The translations under genes were made by a program, and so were the position numbers. The notes under the pieces are model-generated. The model saw nothing but the letters and a program-made list of their open reading frames with translations, searched no databases and was not told the DNA's origin. Shown piece by piece: positions 16,766 to 25,681 of a stretch of DNA of 64,000 nt; positions within the stretch are counted from its first letter, which is position 1; each line of letters opens with the position of its first letter. Source of the stretch: Aquariibacter sp964433315 (lineage in GTDB: Bacteria > Pseudomonadota > Gammaproteobacteria > Burkholderiales > Burkholderiaceae_C). The stretch covers positions 15,171-79,170 of the forward strand of contig CAYSQO010000003.1 in assembly GCA_964433315.1 (NCBI GenBank). The letters run 5' to 3'.

Positions 16766-17521
16766 TCAGCGGCCCTTCAGGGTGTCGAGCGCCCGCTGGG
16801 CGGCGGCCTGTTCGGCGGCACGGCGCGAGCGGCCTTCGCCCTGCACCTCCAGCTGGCGGGTGGGGATGGCGCAGGCCACGACGAAGGTCTGGTCGTGCTC
16901 GCGGCCCAGGGTGGCGGCGATGCGGTAGCTGGGCACGGGCTCGCGGCGGGCCTGCAGCCATTCCTGCAGCTCGGTCTTCGGGTCCTTGGTCCAGGCGGCG
17001 GTAGCGGTGCGGTCCAGGTGCGGGCCGATCAGGCGCTCGACCATGGCCGCCGCCGCGGCCAGGCCGGCGTCCAGCTGCACGGCGCCGATCAGCGCCTCCA
17101 CGGCGTCCGCGAGGATCGAGGGGCGCTGCGTCCCGCCGCTGCGGGCCTCGCCCTCGGACAGGCGGATCAGGCCGGGCAGGCCCAGCTCGACGGCGATCTG
17201 GTGCAGCGATTCCTCGCGCACCAGGTGCGCGCGCACGCGGCTGAGCTCGCCCTCGTCGGCCTGCGGGTAGCTGCGGTAGAGCAGCCCCGACACGCCGGCC
17301 GACAGCACGGCATCGCCCAGGAATTCGAGGCGCTCGTTGTGGTCGCTGCCGAAGCTCTTGTGGGTCAGCGCCCGGCGCAGCAGGGCGGCGTCGGTGAAGC
17401 GGTGGCCCAGGCGCTGCTGCAGCTCCTCGGGCGTGCCCTGGCCGGCCGGCTGGGGGCGCGGCGGGGCCGGCGGCTTCAGGCGCGGCGCGCCGCGGCGGAC
17501 CGGGGGACGGGTCGGCTGCAC
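16766..17521 (-). CDS. rnc: Ribonuclease III
   Basis: Double-strand-specific endoribonuclease, 251 residues, for rRNA and regulatory RNA processing. The signature is NERLEFLGDAVLS with catalytic Glu/Asp; the second acidic pair is in ILADAVEALIGAV. A C-terminal dsRNA-binding domain ends the protein (DPKTELQEWLQARREPVP and RRAAEQAAAQRALD). The start is a GTG at 17521 giving a Pro/Arg-rich leader of about 30 residues; an internal start nearer TPEELQQRLG is possible. Order lepB-DUF4845-rnc-era is conserved in beta- and gammaproteobacteria. Confidence 0.95.
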   Translation of the reverse strand: MQPTRPPVRRGAPRLKPPAPPRPQPAGQGTPEELQQRLGHRFTDAALLRRALTHKSFGSDHNERLEFLGDAVLSAGVSGLLYRSYPQADEGELSRVRAHLVREESLHQIAVELGLPGLIRLSEGEARSGGTQRPSILADAVEALIGAVQLDAGLAAAAAMVERLIGPHLDRTATAAWTKDPKTELQEWLQARREPVPSYRIAATLGREHDQTFVVACAIPTRQLEVQGEGRSRRAAEQAAAQRALDTLKGR

Positions 17522-17528
17522 GGCGGGT

Positions 17529-17915
17529 TCAGGGCGCGGCCGTGCCGTGCAGGCGGATGCGCAGGGCGAGCGGCTCGACGAGCGGCACCTCGACCTCGTA
17601 GGCGTAGTCGATCACGAAGCGGCCGTCCTCGCGGCGCAGGTCGAGGTCGCGGCCTTCGAGGTTGACGATGGCCGAATCGATCTGGCGCTGGCGGTCGAAG
17701 GCACCGCGGATGGCGGCCTCGCTCTCGAGGCCCTGGCCGGCGATGCGCTGCAGCGTGCGCTGGATGGTCAGGCGTTCGCCCACCACCGGCGCCACCCGCA
17801 GGGCCAGCACCGCCGCCAGGCCCAGGGCGGCCAGGAGCAGCAGCAGGCCGATCAGGCCCAGGCCGCGCGCGGCCGAGGGCACGCGCGGGCTGCGGGGGGC
17901 GGTCGGCAGGGGCAT
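17529..17915 (-). CDS. DUF4845 membrane-anchored protein
   Basis: A 128-residue protein with one N-terminal membrane segment (about residues 18-42) and a small periplasmic domain ending in the DYAYEVEVPLVEPLALRIRLHG segment typical of DUF4845. Invariably found between lepB and rnc in this group. Its function is unknown; no enzymatic motif is visible. Confidence 0.85.
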   Translation of the reverse strand: MPLPTAPRSPRVPSAARGLGLIGLLLLLAALGLAAVLALRVAPVVGERLTIQRTLQRIAGQGLESEAAIRGAFDRQRQIDSAIVNLEGRDLDLRREDGRFVIDYAYEVEVPLVEPLALRIRLHGTAAP

Positions 17916-17938
17916 GGTCGGCGGGCGGAGAGCAGGGC

Positions 17939-18922
17939 TCAGTCGAACGCCCCGATGCGGCCCAGATTACCGAAGTTCATCCAGACGAAGAAGGCCTTGC
18001 CGACGATGTTGCCCTCGGGGACGAAGCCCCAGAAGCGCGAATCCTGCGAGTTGTCGCGGTTGTCGCCCATGACGAAGTAGTGGCCGGCCGGCACCGTGCA
18101 GCTCACGCCCTCGGCGGTGTAGCTGCAGGCGTCCTTGGGGCCGCGGAACTCGGGCATGGGCAGCACGAAGCCGCTGCGGTCGCGGTCGTTGAGGATGTGG
18201 AAGCGGTGCAGCTGGCCCTCGCCGCGCGGCAGGGCCTCCTCGAACTGCAGGGCGTAGCGCAGGCTGTCCTCGTCGTAGAACTCGGGCAGCGCGGTGCGGG
18301 CCACCGGCACGCCATTGAGGGTCAGCCGCTTGTTGACATAGGCCACGCGGTCGCCGGGCAGGCCGACGATGCGCTTGATGTAGTCGATGCGCTCGTCGAC
18401 GGGGTAGCGGAAGACGATCACGTCGCCGCGCTGCGGCGCCTGGTTGTCGATGACCTTGGTGTGCAGCACGGGCAGGCGCACGCCGTAGTGGTACTTGTTG
18501 ACCAGGATCAGGTCGCCGACGGCCAGCGTCGGGATCATCGAGCCCGAGGGAATCTTGAAGGGCTCGAACAGGAAGGAGCGCAGCACGAAGACGATGAGGA
18601 TCACCGGGAAGAGCCCGGCGGTCCAGTCCAGCCACCAGGGCTGGGCCAGCACGCGACTGCGGGCCTCGTCCAAGCTGCTGTCGACCTGGGTGATGCCCTG
18701 GCGGGCGAGTTGCTCGCGGCGCTGGGCCTCCTGCTGCTCCAGCGCACGGGCCGCGGCCGCGCGGGCCGGCGCGAAGCGGAAGCGTTCGGCCAGCCAGTAC
18801 AGGCCGGTGAAGACGGTCAGCAGGAAGAGCAGCAGGGAGAAATTGCCGGTCCAGTGACCAAGGTACCAGCCGCCCAGATAGGTCAGCAGGACGGCGTAGA
18901 GCAGGCCGGTGAGTGCGCTCAT
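17939..18922 (-). CDS. lepB: Signal peptidase I
   Basis: Type I leader peptidase, 327 residues, that cleaves signal peptides from exported proteins at the periplasmic face. Two N-terminal membrane segments (about 1-20 and 27-45, then another at about 92-108) precede the catalytic domain. The catalytic Ser is in PSGSMIPTL and the catalytic Lys in DYIKRIVGLPGD; the box MGDNRDNSQDSRFWGFV is complete. ATG at 18922; 69 bp after lepA. Confidence 0.97.
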   Translation of the reverse strand: MSALTGLLYAVLLTYLGGWYLGHWTGNFSLLLFLLTVFTGLYWLAERFRFAPARAAAARALEQQEAQRREQLARQGITQVDSSLDEARSRVLAQPWWLDWTAGLFPVILIVFVLRSFLFEPFKIPSGSMIPTLAVGDLILVNKYHYGVRLPVLHTKVIDNQAPQRGDVIVFRYPVDERIDYIKRIVGLPGDRVAYVNKRLTLNGVPVARTALPEFYDEDSLRYALQFEEALPRGEGQLHRFHILNDRDRSGFVLPMPEFRGPKDACSYTAEGVSCTVPAGHYFVMGDNRDNSQDSRFWGFVPEGNIVGKAFFVWMNFGNLGRIGAFD

Positions 18923-18991
18923 GGCGTGGGGGCGTGGAAGGCGGAAACGGGACGCGGCGGCGCGGCAGCGGGCGAAGAAGCGGCGGCGGGC

Positions 18992-20806
18992 TCAGTCATC
19001 GACCTGCAGGATGGCCAGGAAGGCCTCCTGCGGCACCTCGACCGTGCCGATCTGCTTCATGCGCTTCTTGCCGGCCTTCTGCTTTTCCAGCAGCTTGCGC
19101 TTGCGGGTGATGTCGCCGCCGTAGCACTTGGCCAGCACGTTCTTGCGCAGGGCCTTGATGTTCTCGCGGGCGATGATGTTGGCGCCGATGGCAGCCTGAA
19201 TGGCCACGTCGTACATCTGCCGCGGGATCTGCTCGCGCATCTTGGCGGCCACCGCGCGGCCGCGGTACTGGCTCTGCGAGCGGTGCACGATCATGGCCAG
19301 CGGATCGACCTTGTCGCCGTTGATCAGGATGTCCACCTTCACCACGTCGGCGGCGCGGTACTCCTTGAACTCGTAGTCCATGGAGGCGTAGCCGCGGGTG
19401 GCGGACTTCAGCTTGTCGAAGAAGTCCAGCACGATCTCGGCCAGCGGCAGCTCGTAGGTCAGCATGACCTGCTTGCCGTGGTAGGCCATGTTGAGCTGGA
19501 TGCCGCGCTTCTGGTTGCACAGCGTCATCACCGTGCCCACGTAGTCCTGCGGCATGTAGAGGTGCACGGTGACGATGGGCTCGCGGATCTCGGCGATCTT
19601 GCCGACCTCGGGCATCTTGGAGGGGTTCTCGACCTCGATGACCTCGGCGTCCACGCCGCCCAGCTGCACCTGGTAGACCACGCTGGGCGCGGTGGTGACC
19701 AGGTCCTGGTCGAACTCGCGCTCCAGGCGCTCCTGCACGATCTCCATGTGCAGCAGGCCCAGGAAGCCGCAGCGGAAGCCGAAGCCCAGGGCCTGGCTCA
19801 CCTCGGGCTCGAAGCGCAGGGCGCTGTCGTTGAGCTTGAGCTTTTCCAGCGCGTCGCGCAGCTGGTCGTACTCGCTGGCCTCGCTGGGGTAGAGACCGGC
19901 GAAGACCTGGGGCTGGATCTCCTTGAAGCCGGGCAGCGGCGCGCTGGCCGGGCCGGCGTTGTTGGGCAGCTTCTTCTCGAGCGTGATGGTGTCGCCGACC
20001 TTGGCCGCGGCCAACTCCTTGATGCCGCAGATCACGAAGCCCACCTCGCCGGCGCGCAGGGCGTCGCGGTTCTCGCTCTTGGGCGTGAAGACGCCCAGGT
20101 GCTCGACGCCGTAGACGGCGTTGGTGGCCATCAGGCGGATGCGCTCGCCCTTGCCGATCTGGCCGTCCACCACGCGCACCAGCATCACGACGCCGACGTA
20201 GTTGTCGAACCAAGCGTCGATGATCATGGCCCGCGGCGGGCCGTCCGCCTGGCCGCGCGGCGGCGGCATGCGGGTGATGACGGCCTCCAGGATCTCGTCG
20301 ATGCCCAGGCCGGTCTTGGCCGAGCAGGGGATGGCGTCGGCGGCGTCGATGCCGATCACGTCCTCGATCTCGGACTTGGCGTTCTCCGGGTCGGCCGAGG
20401 GCAGGTCCATCTTGTTGAGGACCGGCACCACCTCCACGCCCAAGTCCAGCGCGGTGTAGCAGTTGGCCACCGTCTGCGCCTCGACGCCCTGGCTCGCATC
20501 GACCACCAGCAGCGCACCTTCGCAGGCGCTGAGGGAACGGCTGACCTCGTAGCTGAAGTCGACGTGCCCGGGGGTGTCGATCAGGTTGAGGTTGTAGACC
20601 CGGCCGTCGCGCGCCTTGTACTGCAGGGCCGCAGTCTGGGCCTTGATGGTGATGCCGCGCTCGCGCTCGATGTCCATCGAGTCGAGCACCTGGGCCTCCA
20701 TCTCGCGATCCGACAGGCCGCCACAGCGCTGGATGATGCGGTCGGCCAGCGTGCTCTTGCCGTGGTCGATGTGGGCAATGATCGAGAAGTTGCGGATGTG
20801 ATCCAT
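18992..20806 (-). CDS. lepA: Elongation factor 4 (LepA)
   Basis: Ribosome-associated GTPase LepA/EF4, 604 residues. G1 is AHIDHGKST, G3 DTPGHVDFSYEV, G4 NKMDLPSADPE; the C-terminal LepA-specific domain contains GDITRKRKLLEKQKAGKKRMK. ATG at 20806 gives MDHIRNFSIIAHIDHGK, the standard start; the frame upstream is open by GC bias only. Followed by lepB on the same strand. A terminator for the preceding operon lies between mucD and this gene, so it likely has its own promoter within 20807-20910. Confidence 0.97.
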   Translation of the reverse strand: MDHIRNFSIIAHIDHGKSTLADRIIQRCGGLSDREMEAQVLDSMDIERERGITIKAQTAALQYKARDGRVYNLNLIDTPGHVDFSYEVSRSLSACEGALLVVDASQGVEAQTVANCYTALDLGVEVVPVLNKMDLPSADPENAKSEIEDVIGIDAADAIPCSAKTGLGIDEILEAVITRMPPPRGQADGPPRAMIIDAWFDNYVGVVMLVRVVDGQIGKGERIRLMATNAVYGVEHLGVFTPKSENRDALRAGEVGFVICGIKELAAAKVGDTITLEKKLPNNAGPASAPLPGFKEIQPQVFAGLYPSEASEYDQLRDALEKLKLNDSALRFEPEVSQALGFGFRCGFLGLLHMEIVQERLEREFDQDLVTTAPSVVYQVQLGGVDAEVIEVENPSKMPEVGKIAEIREPIVTVHLYMPQDYVGTVMTLCNQKRGIQLNMAYHGKQVMLTYELPLAEIVLDFFDKLKSATRGYASMDYEFKEYRAADVVKVDILINGDKVDPLAMIVHRSQSQYRGRAVAAKMREQIPRQMYDVAIQAAIGANIIARENIKALRKNVLAKCYGGDITRKRKLLEKQKAGKKRMKQIGTVEVPQEAFLAILQVDD

Positions 20807-20910
20807 GCGGTCGGTGCTGTGCGATCGGGGCGTTCGCCCGAGGGCGTGAGCCCCGCATCCGGGGCCGTCTCGCCATGCGGGGCCGGGCTCCGGAGGGCCC
20901 CGCCGCGCGC

Positions 20911-20943
20911 AAAAAAAATGGCACGTCCAAGATCGAACGTGCC
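20911..20943 (-). terminator. Rho-independent terminator downstream of mucD
   Basis: On the minus strand GGCACGT (from 20943) pairs with ACGTGCC (to 20920) around a 10-nt loop and is followed by A then eight T (20918-20911). It lies about 185 nt after the mucD stop and about 105 nt before the lepA start. It should separate the rpoE-mucD operon from lepA. Confidence 0.88.
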
Positions 20944-21056
20944 CTCCAACAGAAGGTTTGGCAACTGCTTGTTGGGGCTCCATTGTAGCCAAGCCGCCCC
21001 GGTCAACCGGGGCCCGGGGGGCCGGCCGGGGCCGGACGCTCCCCCGACCCGGCCGC

Positions 21057-21090
21057 TTATCCACAGTCCTGGCGCCAAACCTGTGGACAA
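21057..21090. promoter_or_regulatory. Inverted pair of DnaA-box-like sites
   Basis: TTATCCACA at 21057-21065 is an exact match to the strict DnaA box. In inverse orientation, TGTGGACAA at 21082-21090 is a one-mismatch copy. The flanks extend the symmetry to CCACAG/CTGTGG around a 14-nt centre. The site lies 37 bp beyond the mucD stop. It may bind DnaA (titration or regulation) or act as an RNA hairpin; sequence alone cannot decide. Confidence 0.5.
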
Positions 21091-21127
21091 GCACCCGGCC
21101 GCGCCCGCGGCGGCCGGGCGGCCCGGC

Positions 21128-22714
21128 TCAGCGGGTGGCCGGCCGCACCAGGGCGTACTGGGCCCACTCGCCACGGCGGAAGAGCACGCTGATGGGCTTG
21201 CTCTTGTCGGCCTTGGCGACCACGGCCTCGAACTGGCGGATGTCGCTGATCTCGACATTGGCCACCGCCAGGATGATGTCGCCCTCGTTCAGGCCGGCGC
21301 GGGCGCTGGCGCCTTCCACCTTCTCGACGCGCACGCCGCCCTTGAGCTTGAGCTCGCTCTTCTGCTCGGCGTTGAGGTCGCTGAGGGTCAGGCCAAGCGC
21401 GCCGACCGGGCTGGGCGCCGTCGGGCTGGGCTTCAGGGCGGTCTTGACCTTCTCGGGCTCGAGCTCGGCCACGGTCACGCCGAGCTGGCGGCTCTGGCCC
21501 CGGCGGAAGACCTCGATCGAGGACTTGGCGCCCGGCGAGGTGTTGCCGACCAGGCGCGGCAGGTCGCCGGACTTCTCGACCGTCTTGCCATCGAAGCGGG
21601 TGATGATGTCGCCCGCCTCGATGCCGGCCCGGTCGGCCGGGCCGCCCGGCTCGACCGCCCGCACCAAGGCCCCGCTGGGCTTGCCCAGGCCGATGGATTC
21701 GGCGATCTCCTTGGGGACCTCGGCGATCTGCACGCCGATGCGGCCGCGCACGACGCGGCCGAGGCTGCGCAGCTGGTCCGCGACCCGGGTGGCCTCGTCC
21801 ATCGGGATGGCGAAGCTGATGCCCATGAAGCCGCCCGAGCGGCTGAGGATCTGCGAGTTGATGCCGACCACCTCGCCGGCCATGTTGATCAGCGGGCCGC
21901 CCGAGTTGCCGGGGTTGATCGCGACATCGGTCTGGATGAAGGGCAGGAACTCGCCGGTGTCGCGCGCCTTGGCGCTGACGATGCCGGCCGTCACCGTGTT
22001 CTCCAGGCCGAAGGGCGAGCCGATGGCCATCACCCATTCGCCCACCTTGAGCCGGTTCACGTCGCCGATCTTCACCGCCGGCAGGCCGGCCGCCTCGATC
22101 TTGACCACCGCCACGTCGGTGCGCTTGTCGGCGCCGATGACGCGGGCCTTGAACTCTCGCTTGTCGGGCAGGGTGACATAGACCTCGTCGGCGCCGTCGA
22201 TCACGTGCGCATTGGTCATCACGTAGCCGTCGGGCGTCAGGATGAAGCCGGAGCCGACGCCGCGGTTGGTCTCCTCGTCCGGGCCGTTACCGCCGCGCGG
22301 CGGGCCGCCCCGGCGGGGTCCGGGCGTGGCCCCCGGAGGCATGGCCCCGGGCGGCGCACCGAAGAAGCGGCGGAAGAAGTCCTGCATCTCCTCGTCACCC
22401 TCGGGACCAGCCTGGCTGACCTTGGCCTTCTCGGTGGTGCGGATGTTGACGACCGAGGGCCCGACCGCCTCGACGAGGCTGCTGAAGTCGGGCAGACCGC
22501 GCACCAGCGGCGCGGCGGGGGCCGGCGCAGCCGCCAGCGGCACGGCAGCCAGGGGCGAGGCGGTGGGCGCACCGGCCTGGGTCGGCAGCGGCGACCACAG
22601 GGCGACACCGCCCAGGCCGCCGAGCGCAAGCATCGTCACCGCCAGCAGACCCAGGCGGAAGGGCGAAGACCGACGCGACACGCCGGCAGGGACAGAAGTC
22701 GGATCGAAGGACAT
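21128..22714 (-). CDS. mucD: Periplasmic serine protease MucD/DegP
   Basis: HtrA-family protease and chaperone, 528 residues, that degrades misfolded envelope proteins and dampens the sigma-E response. An N-terminal membrane/signal segment (about residues 18-36) is followed by the trypsin-like domain with His in TNAHVIDGADEV, Asp in KRTDVAVVKI and Ser in NPGNSGGPL, then two PDZ domains (PKEIAESIGLGKPSGALV and the C-terminal one). ATG at 22714 chosen; an upstream ATG-like start would add a non-conserved leader. Last gene of the rpoE-rseA-rseB-mucD operon, 143 bp after rseB. Confidence 0.95.
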   Translation of the reverse strand: MSFDPTSVPAGVSRRSSPFRLGLLAVTMLALGGLGGVALWSPLPTQAGAPTASPLAAVPLAAAPAPAAPLVRGLPDFSSLVEAVGPSVVNIRTTEKAKVSQAGPEGDEEMQDFFRRFFGAPPGAMPPGATPGPRRGGPPRGGNGPDEETNRGVGSGFILTPDGYVMTNAHVIDGADEVYVTLPDKREFKARVIGADKRTDVAVVKIEAAGLPAVKIGDVNRLKVGEWVMAIGSPFGLENTVTAGIVSAKARDTGEFLPFIQTDVAINPGNSGGPLINMAGEVVGINSQILSRSGGFMGISFAIPMDEATRVADQLRSLGRVVRGRIGVQIAEVPKEIAESIGLGKPSGALVRAVEPGGPADRAGIEAGDIITRFDGKTVEKSGDLPRLVGNTSPGAKSSIEVFRRGQSRQLGVTVAELEPEKVKTALKPSPTAPSPVGALGLTLSDLNAEQKSELKLKGGVRVEKVEGASARAGLNEGDIILAVANVEISDIRQFEAVVAKADKSKPISVLFRRGEWAQYALVRPATR

Positions 22715-22857
22715 GAGGGCCTCGTGGCTTGGGGTTCTCGGGAACGGACCGGGCACCGCAGGCCCGGCAGGCAGCGAGGGAGTCCGCCGCGCAGCCGGAG
22801 TTTCCTGGCGTCAAGCTGAAGCCGCCCCGGCCCGCCGGGCCGCGGGGCGGCCCAGGC

Positions 22858-23931
22858 TCAGCGGCGTCGTTCCAGTCCGGCCGCGAAGGCCTGGAGTGTG
22901 GCCACAGGCACGTCTCCGACGACGGTGATCCACCAATCGCCCTGACGGCGGACCAGGGTTTGCGTCGCGCCGGTACTCAGCAGCAGCTCGCGGCGGTGCA
23001 GCCGCGCCTCGTAGGGCTCGATGAAGAGCGAGACGTGGGTCAGGCCGTCGGTGTAGAGGGTCTGCAGCACGTCGGCGCCGGCACGCGGCTCGGCACGGGC
23101 GCTGGCCGCGGCCGAGGGCGGACTGGGGGGCAGCGGCCGCTCGATGGGCCGGCGCACCGAGCTGAGATGGCGGAAGCCGGGGGGCACGGTCGGCAGCATC
23201 CAGCCGGCCTCCTCCAGGCCGACCGGGTCGAGGCGGCTGCGCTGGACCCGGTAGCCCTCCATCTGGCGCATCGGGCCGAGCACCAGCTCGGGCTGCGGCT
23301 TCACGCCGATCTGGAGCTCGGAGAAGGCGACCGATTCCAGGACGGTGCCGTCCTCGCCCAGCACCTCGGTGCGCAGGAGCAGGCCGGTGCGGCGCTCGAT
23401 CCACAGGCGGTGGGCGAAGCGCAGGCGGTCGCGCGGGCGCAGCTCGAGCACGCGGGCCTCGTGGCCGGCGACCCGGTCGCTGCCGACCTCGCGGGCCTGG
23501 TAGACCCGGTCGAGCCGCTCGCTGCCGCCCTCGATCAGGGCCGGGAAGGCGGCCAGCGGCCGGCGCTCCTCGATCAGGGCCTTGCCCAGGCCGGGCCACA
23601 GGGTGTGGACCTGGTCGTTGTGGCGGAAGACCTCGCAGCGCAGGCCGTCGAGCATCTCGACGCGCTGGTACTGCTGCGTCCCGACATTGAAGTGGCTGAT
23701 GCGCGTGCTGCGCGCCTGGCCGCCGGCCGTGACGACGAAGGTGCCCTGGAAGTTCTTGCGGCGCAGCGCGTCCTGCATGCGCTCGAGCGTCTCCAGGGCC
23801 TCGGGTGCGCTGGCGGGCGCCTCCAGGGCCGGCGCCGGGGCGGCCCCGGCCGTGGTCAGCAGACCAAGCAGGCAGGCGCCCGCGAGGCGGCGCCAGGCCG
23901 CGCGGCGCGGTTCAGCGCTCCGGGTCCGCAT
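22858..23931 (-). CDS. rseB: Sigma-E regulatory protein RseB/MucB
   Basis: Periplasmic protein, 357 residues, that binds the anti-sigma factor RseA and protects it from DegS cleavage until lipoprotein/LPS signals arrive. A signal peptide (RRLAGACLLGLLTTAGAAPA) is followed by the large LolA-like domain (MQDALRRKNFQGTFVV) and the C-terminal domain (TDGLTHVSLFIEPY, GDWWITVVGDVP). ATG at 23931 overlaps the rseA end by 20 bp. Confidence 0.92.
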   Translation of the reverse strand: MRTRSAEPRRAAWRRLAGACLLGLLTTAGAAPAPALEAPASAPEALETLERMQDALRRKNFQGTFVVTAGGQARSTRISHFNVGTQQYQRVEMLDGLRCEVFRHNDQVHTLWPGLGKALIEERRPLAAFPALIEGGSERLDRVYQAREVGSDRVAGHEARVLELRPRDRLRFAHRLWIERRTGLLLRTEVLGEDGTVLESVAFSELQIGVKPQPELVLGPMRQMEGYRVQRSRLDPVGLEEAGWMLPTVPPGFRHLSSVRRPIERPLPPSPPSAAASARAEPRAGADVLQTLYTDGLTHVSLFIEPYEARLHRRELLLSTGATQTLVRRQGDWWITVVGDVPVATLQAFAAGLERRR

Positions 23932-24553
23932 GGGCGGCGCTGCGCAGGAAGGGCGAGGGCTCGCCGGAGCCCAGGCGGTCGGCAAACTGCTTGTGCGCGG
24001 CCAGGTAGTGGTCGAGCCCGGCGTCGCGCAGCACGCCTCCGGCCTCGGCCTGGGGCACGGCCACGTTGACCAGCGGGCTCGGCGCGTCCGGCCCGACCAG
24101 CACCGGGCGCAGCTCCGCCGGAGCGGCCGCCAGCTGCGGGCCGGCGGCGGGCTCACCCGGGCCGCGGGTGACGATGAGGGCGCCGATCACCAGCACGCAG
24201 GCCGCGGCCACGGCCGCGGACGCCGCCCAGCGACCGGGCCGCAGGCGGCGCGCCGTGGCGGCATCGGGCCGGGCCACGGGCCGCGGCGCAGGGGCCAGCA
24301 CCACCGGCTCCGCGGCCAGGCGCTCGCGCAGGCGCTGCAGGAAGGCGGCATCGTGGGCGGGCTCGGCGGCCAGGTCGTCCGAGCGGAGCACGTCGCCGAT
24401 CAGCTGGTAGTCATGCCAGCGGCGACGCTGCGCGGGATCGTCGCGCCAGGCGGCCAGCATGCCGTCGAGCTCGTCCGGCTGGATCTCGCCATCGACCAGG
24501 GCCGACAGGCTCTCGGCCTGTCGGACATCAGCAGGGGCAGACTGGGGCTTCAC
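23912..24553 (-). CDS. rseA: Anti-sigma-E factor RseA/MucA
   Basis: Single-pass inner-membrane anti-sigma factor, 213 residues. The N-terminal sigma-binding domain carries SLSALVDGEIQPDELDGML and RRRWHDYQLIGDVLRS. An Ala/Arg-rich linker leads to one membrane segment (about residues 109-126), and the periplasmic tail faces RseB. 43 bp after rpoE. Confidence 0.9.
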   Translation of the reverse strand: MKPQSAPADVRQAESLSALVDGEIQPDELDGMLAAWRDDPAQRRRWHDYQLIGDVLRSDDLAAEPAHDAAFLQRLRERLAAEPVVLAPAPRPVARPDAATARRLRPGRWAASAAVAAACVLVIGALIVTRGPGEPAAGPQLAAAPAELRPVLVGPDAPSPLVNVAVPQAEAGGVLRDAGLDHYLAAHKQFADRLGSGEPSPFLRSAAHADPER

Positions 24554-24596
24554 GACCGGACTCCGGAAACAGCAGACACACAGGGCAGGACAGATC

Positions 24597-25214
24597 TCAC
24601 CAACGCACTCCCTCGCGGGTGTCGAGCAAAGGACGCAGACGCTCGGCGATGGCTTCCCGTGCCCGAAAGATACGTGAGCGCACCGTGCCGATCGGGCAGT
24701 TCATCACGGTGGCGATCTCCTCGTAGCTCAGCCCTTCGATCTCGCGCAGCAGGATGGCCTGGCGGAGATCGTCGGACAGGTGCTCGATGGCGGTGTTGAC
24801 CGCCGCCGCCACCTGGCGGCTGGCCAGCACGTTGTCCGGGGTCTCGCCGTCGCTCAGTTCGTTTTCGAGGCGGGAAGTTTCCTCGCCGTCCTCGTCACGG
24901 CCGAGCCGCGCGGATTCGGTGATCAAGGGGTCGCGCTTGAGTTCCATCAGCGCCTTCTTGGCCGTGTTGACCGCGATGCGGTACAGCCAGGTGTAGAAGG
25001 CGCTCTCGCCGCGGAACTGGGGGAGGGCCCGGTAGGCGCGGATGAAGGTTTCCTGCGCGATGTCCTGGACCAGATCCACGTCGCGGACCATGCGGGCGAT
25101 GAGCCGCTCGATGCGGCGCTGGTACTTGACGACCAGCAGCTCGAAGGCCCGGACGTCGCCGTGCTTCACACGGTCGACCAGCAGGGCATCGGCATCAGCG
25201 TCGGGGGTCGTCAC
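24597..25214 (-). CDS. rpoE: RNA polymerase sigma-E factor (RpoE/AlgU)
   Basis: ECF group sigma factor, 205 residues, directing the envelope-stress regulon. Region 2 is readable (YQRRIERLIARMVRDVDLVQDIAQETFIRAYRAL, core part DIAQETFIRAYRAL) as is region 4 (LREIEGLSYEEIATVMNCPIGTVRSRIFRAREAI, core part GTVRSRIFRAREAI). ATG at 25214 overlaps the stop of the preceding small gene as ATGA, so its translation is coupled to that gene. It is followed by rseA, rseB and mucD. Confidence 0.96.
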   Translation of the reverse strand: MTTPDADADALLVDRVKHGDVRAFELLVVKYQRRIERLIARMVRDVDLVQDIAQETFIRAYRALPQFRGESAFYTWLYRIAVNTAKKALMELKRDPLITESARLGRDEDGEETSRLENELSDGETPDNVLASRQVAAAVNTAIEHLSDDLRQAILLREIEGLSYEEIATVMNCPIGTVRSRIFRAREAIAERLRPLLDTREGVRW

Positions 25215-25681
25215 GGCAGGCAGTCGGGCGGCGGCGGGGCGTCGCCCGGTCCGGGACGCACCCCTTCAGGGCGGGCGGAATATAGCGCAGCGCGGAAGGC
25301 GGCCCAGTCGCCCCCGGTGTGGCGCCGCTGGAGGGCCCACCAGACGCTGCGGCCGGGGCCGTGCACGCGCAGCAGCAGGGCATCGCCGAGGTCGAGCATG
25401 GGCTGCAGCCGCAGCGGGCCGACCCCGGCAGGGTCCTGCCAGGCCTGGCCGTCCCAGCTCAGCACGGTCGGTGCGGCAGGCCCCAGCAGGCGGGCCGGGC
25501 GCCAGGCCAGCGCCAGCACCAGGCCGCCGGGCAGGGCGAGGGTCAGCAGGCCGGGCGCCTCGTGCGCGTGCAGCCAGGCGGCCAGGCTGAGCGCCGCCAG
25601 CAGGACGAGGCCCCGCAGCGCCGCGTGCCAGGCCGGGGACGGCGCCAGGGTGATGCGCAGGCTGCGGGAGCGGGCGGCCAT
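25211..25681 (-). CDS. Uncharacterised protein upstream of rpoE, YgfX-like
   Basis: A 156-residue protein with two adjacent membrane segments (about residues 21-36 and 43-58), then a soluble part rich in Trp and Gly (VLSWDGQAWQDPAG, RSVWWALQRRHTGGDWAAFRA). This layout resembles YgfX/CptA-type inner-membrane proteins, but the identity is not strong. It lies between fabF (85 bp upstream) and rpoE, whose start it overlaps by ATGA. Its place in the operon suggests a role tied to envelope stress, which is inference only. Confidence 0.6.
   Translation of the reverse strand: MAARSRSLRITLAPSPAWHAALRGLVLLAALSLAAWLHAHEAPGLLTLALPGGLVLALAWRPARLLGPAAPTVLSWDGQAWQDPAGVGPLRLQPMLDLGDALLLRVHGPGRSVWWALQRRHTGGDWAAFRAALYSARPEGVRPGPGDAPPPPDCLP

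Noticed and set aside
21057..21090. A replication origin
   Set aside because: Only two DnaA-like boxes, no AT-rich unwinding region, and no dnaA, dnaN, gidA or parAB nearby.
18080..22819. A 1579-residue plus-strand open frame
   Set aside because: It runs antisense to lepB, lepA and mucD, and its composition (His, Gln, Val, Gly) is that of reversed codons. No family features.
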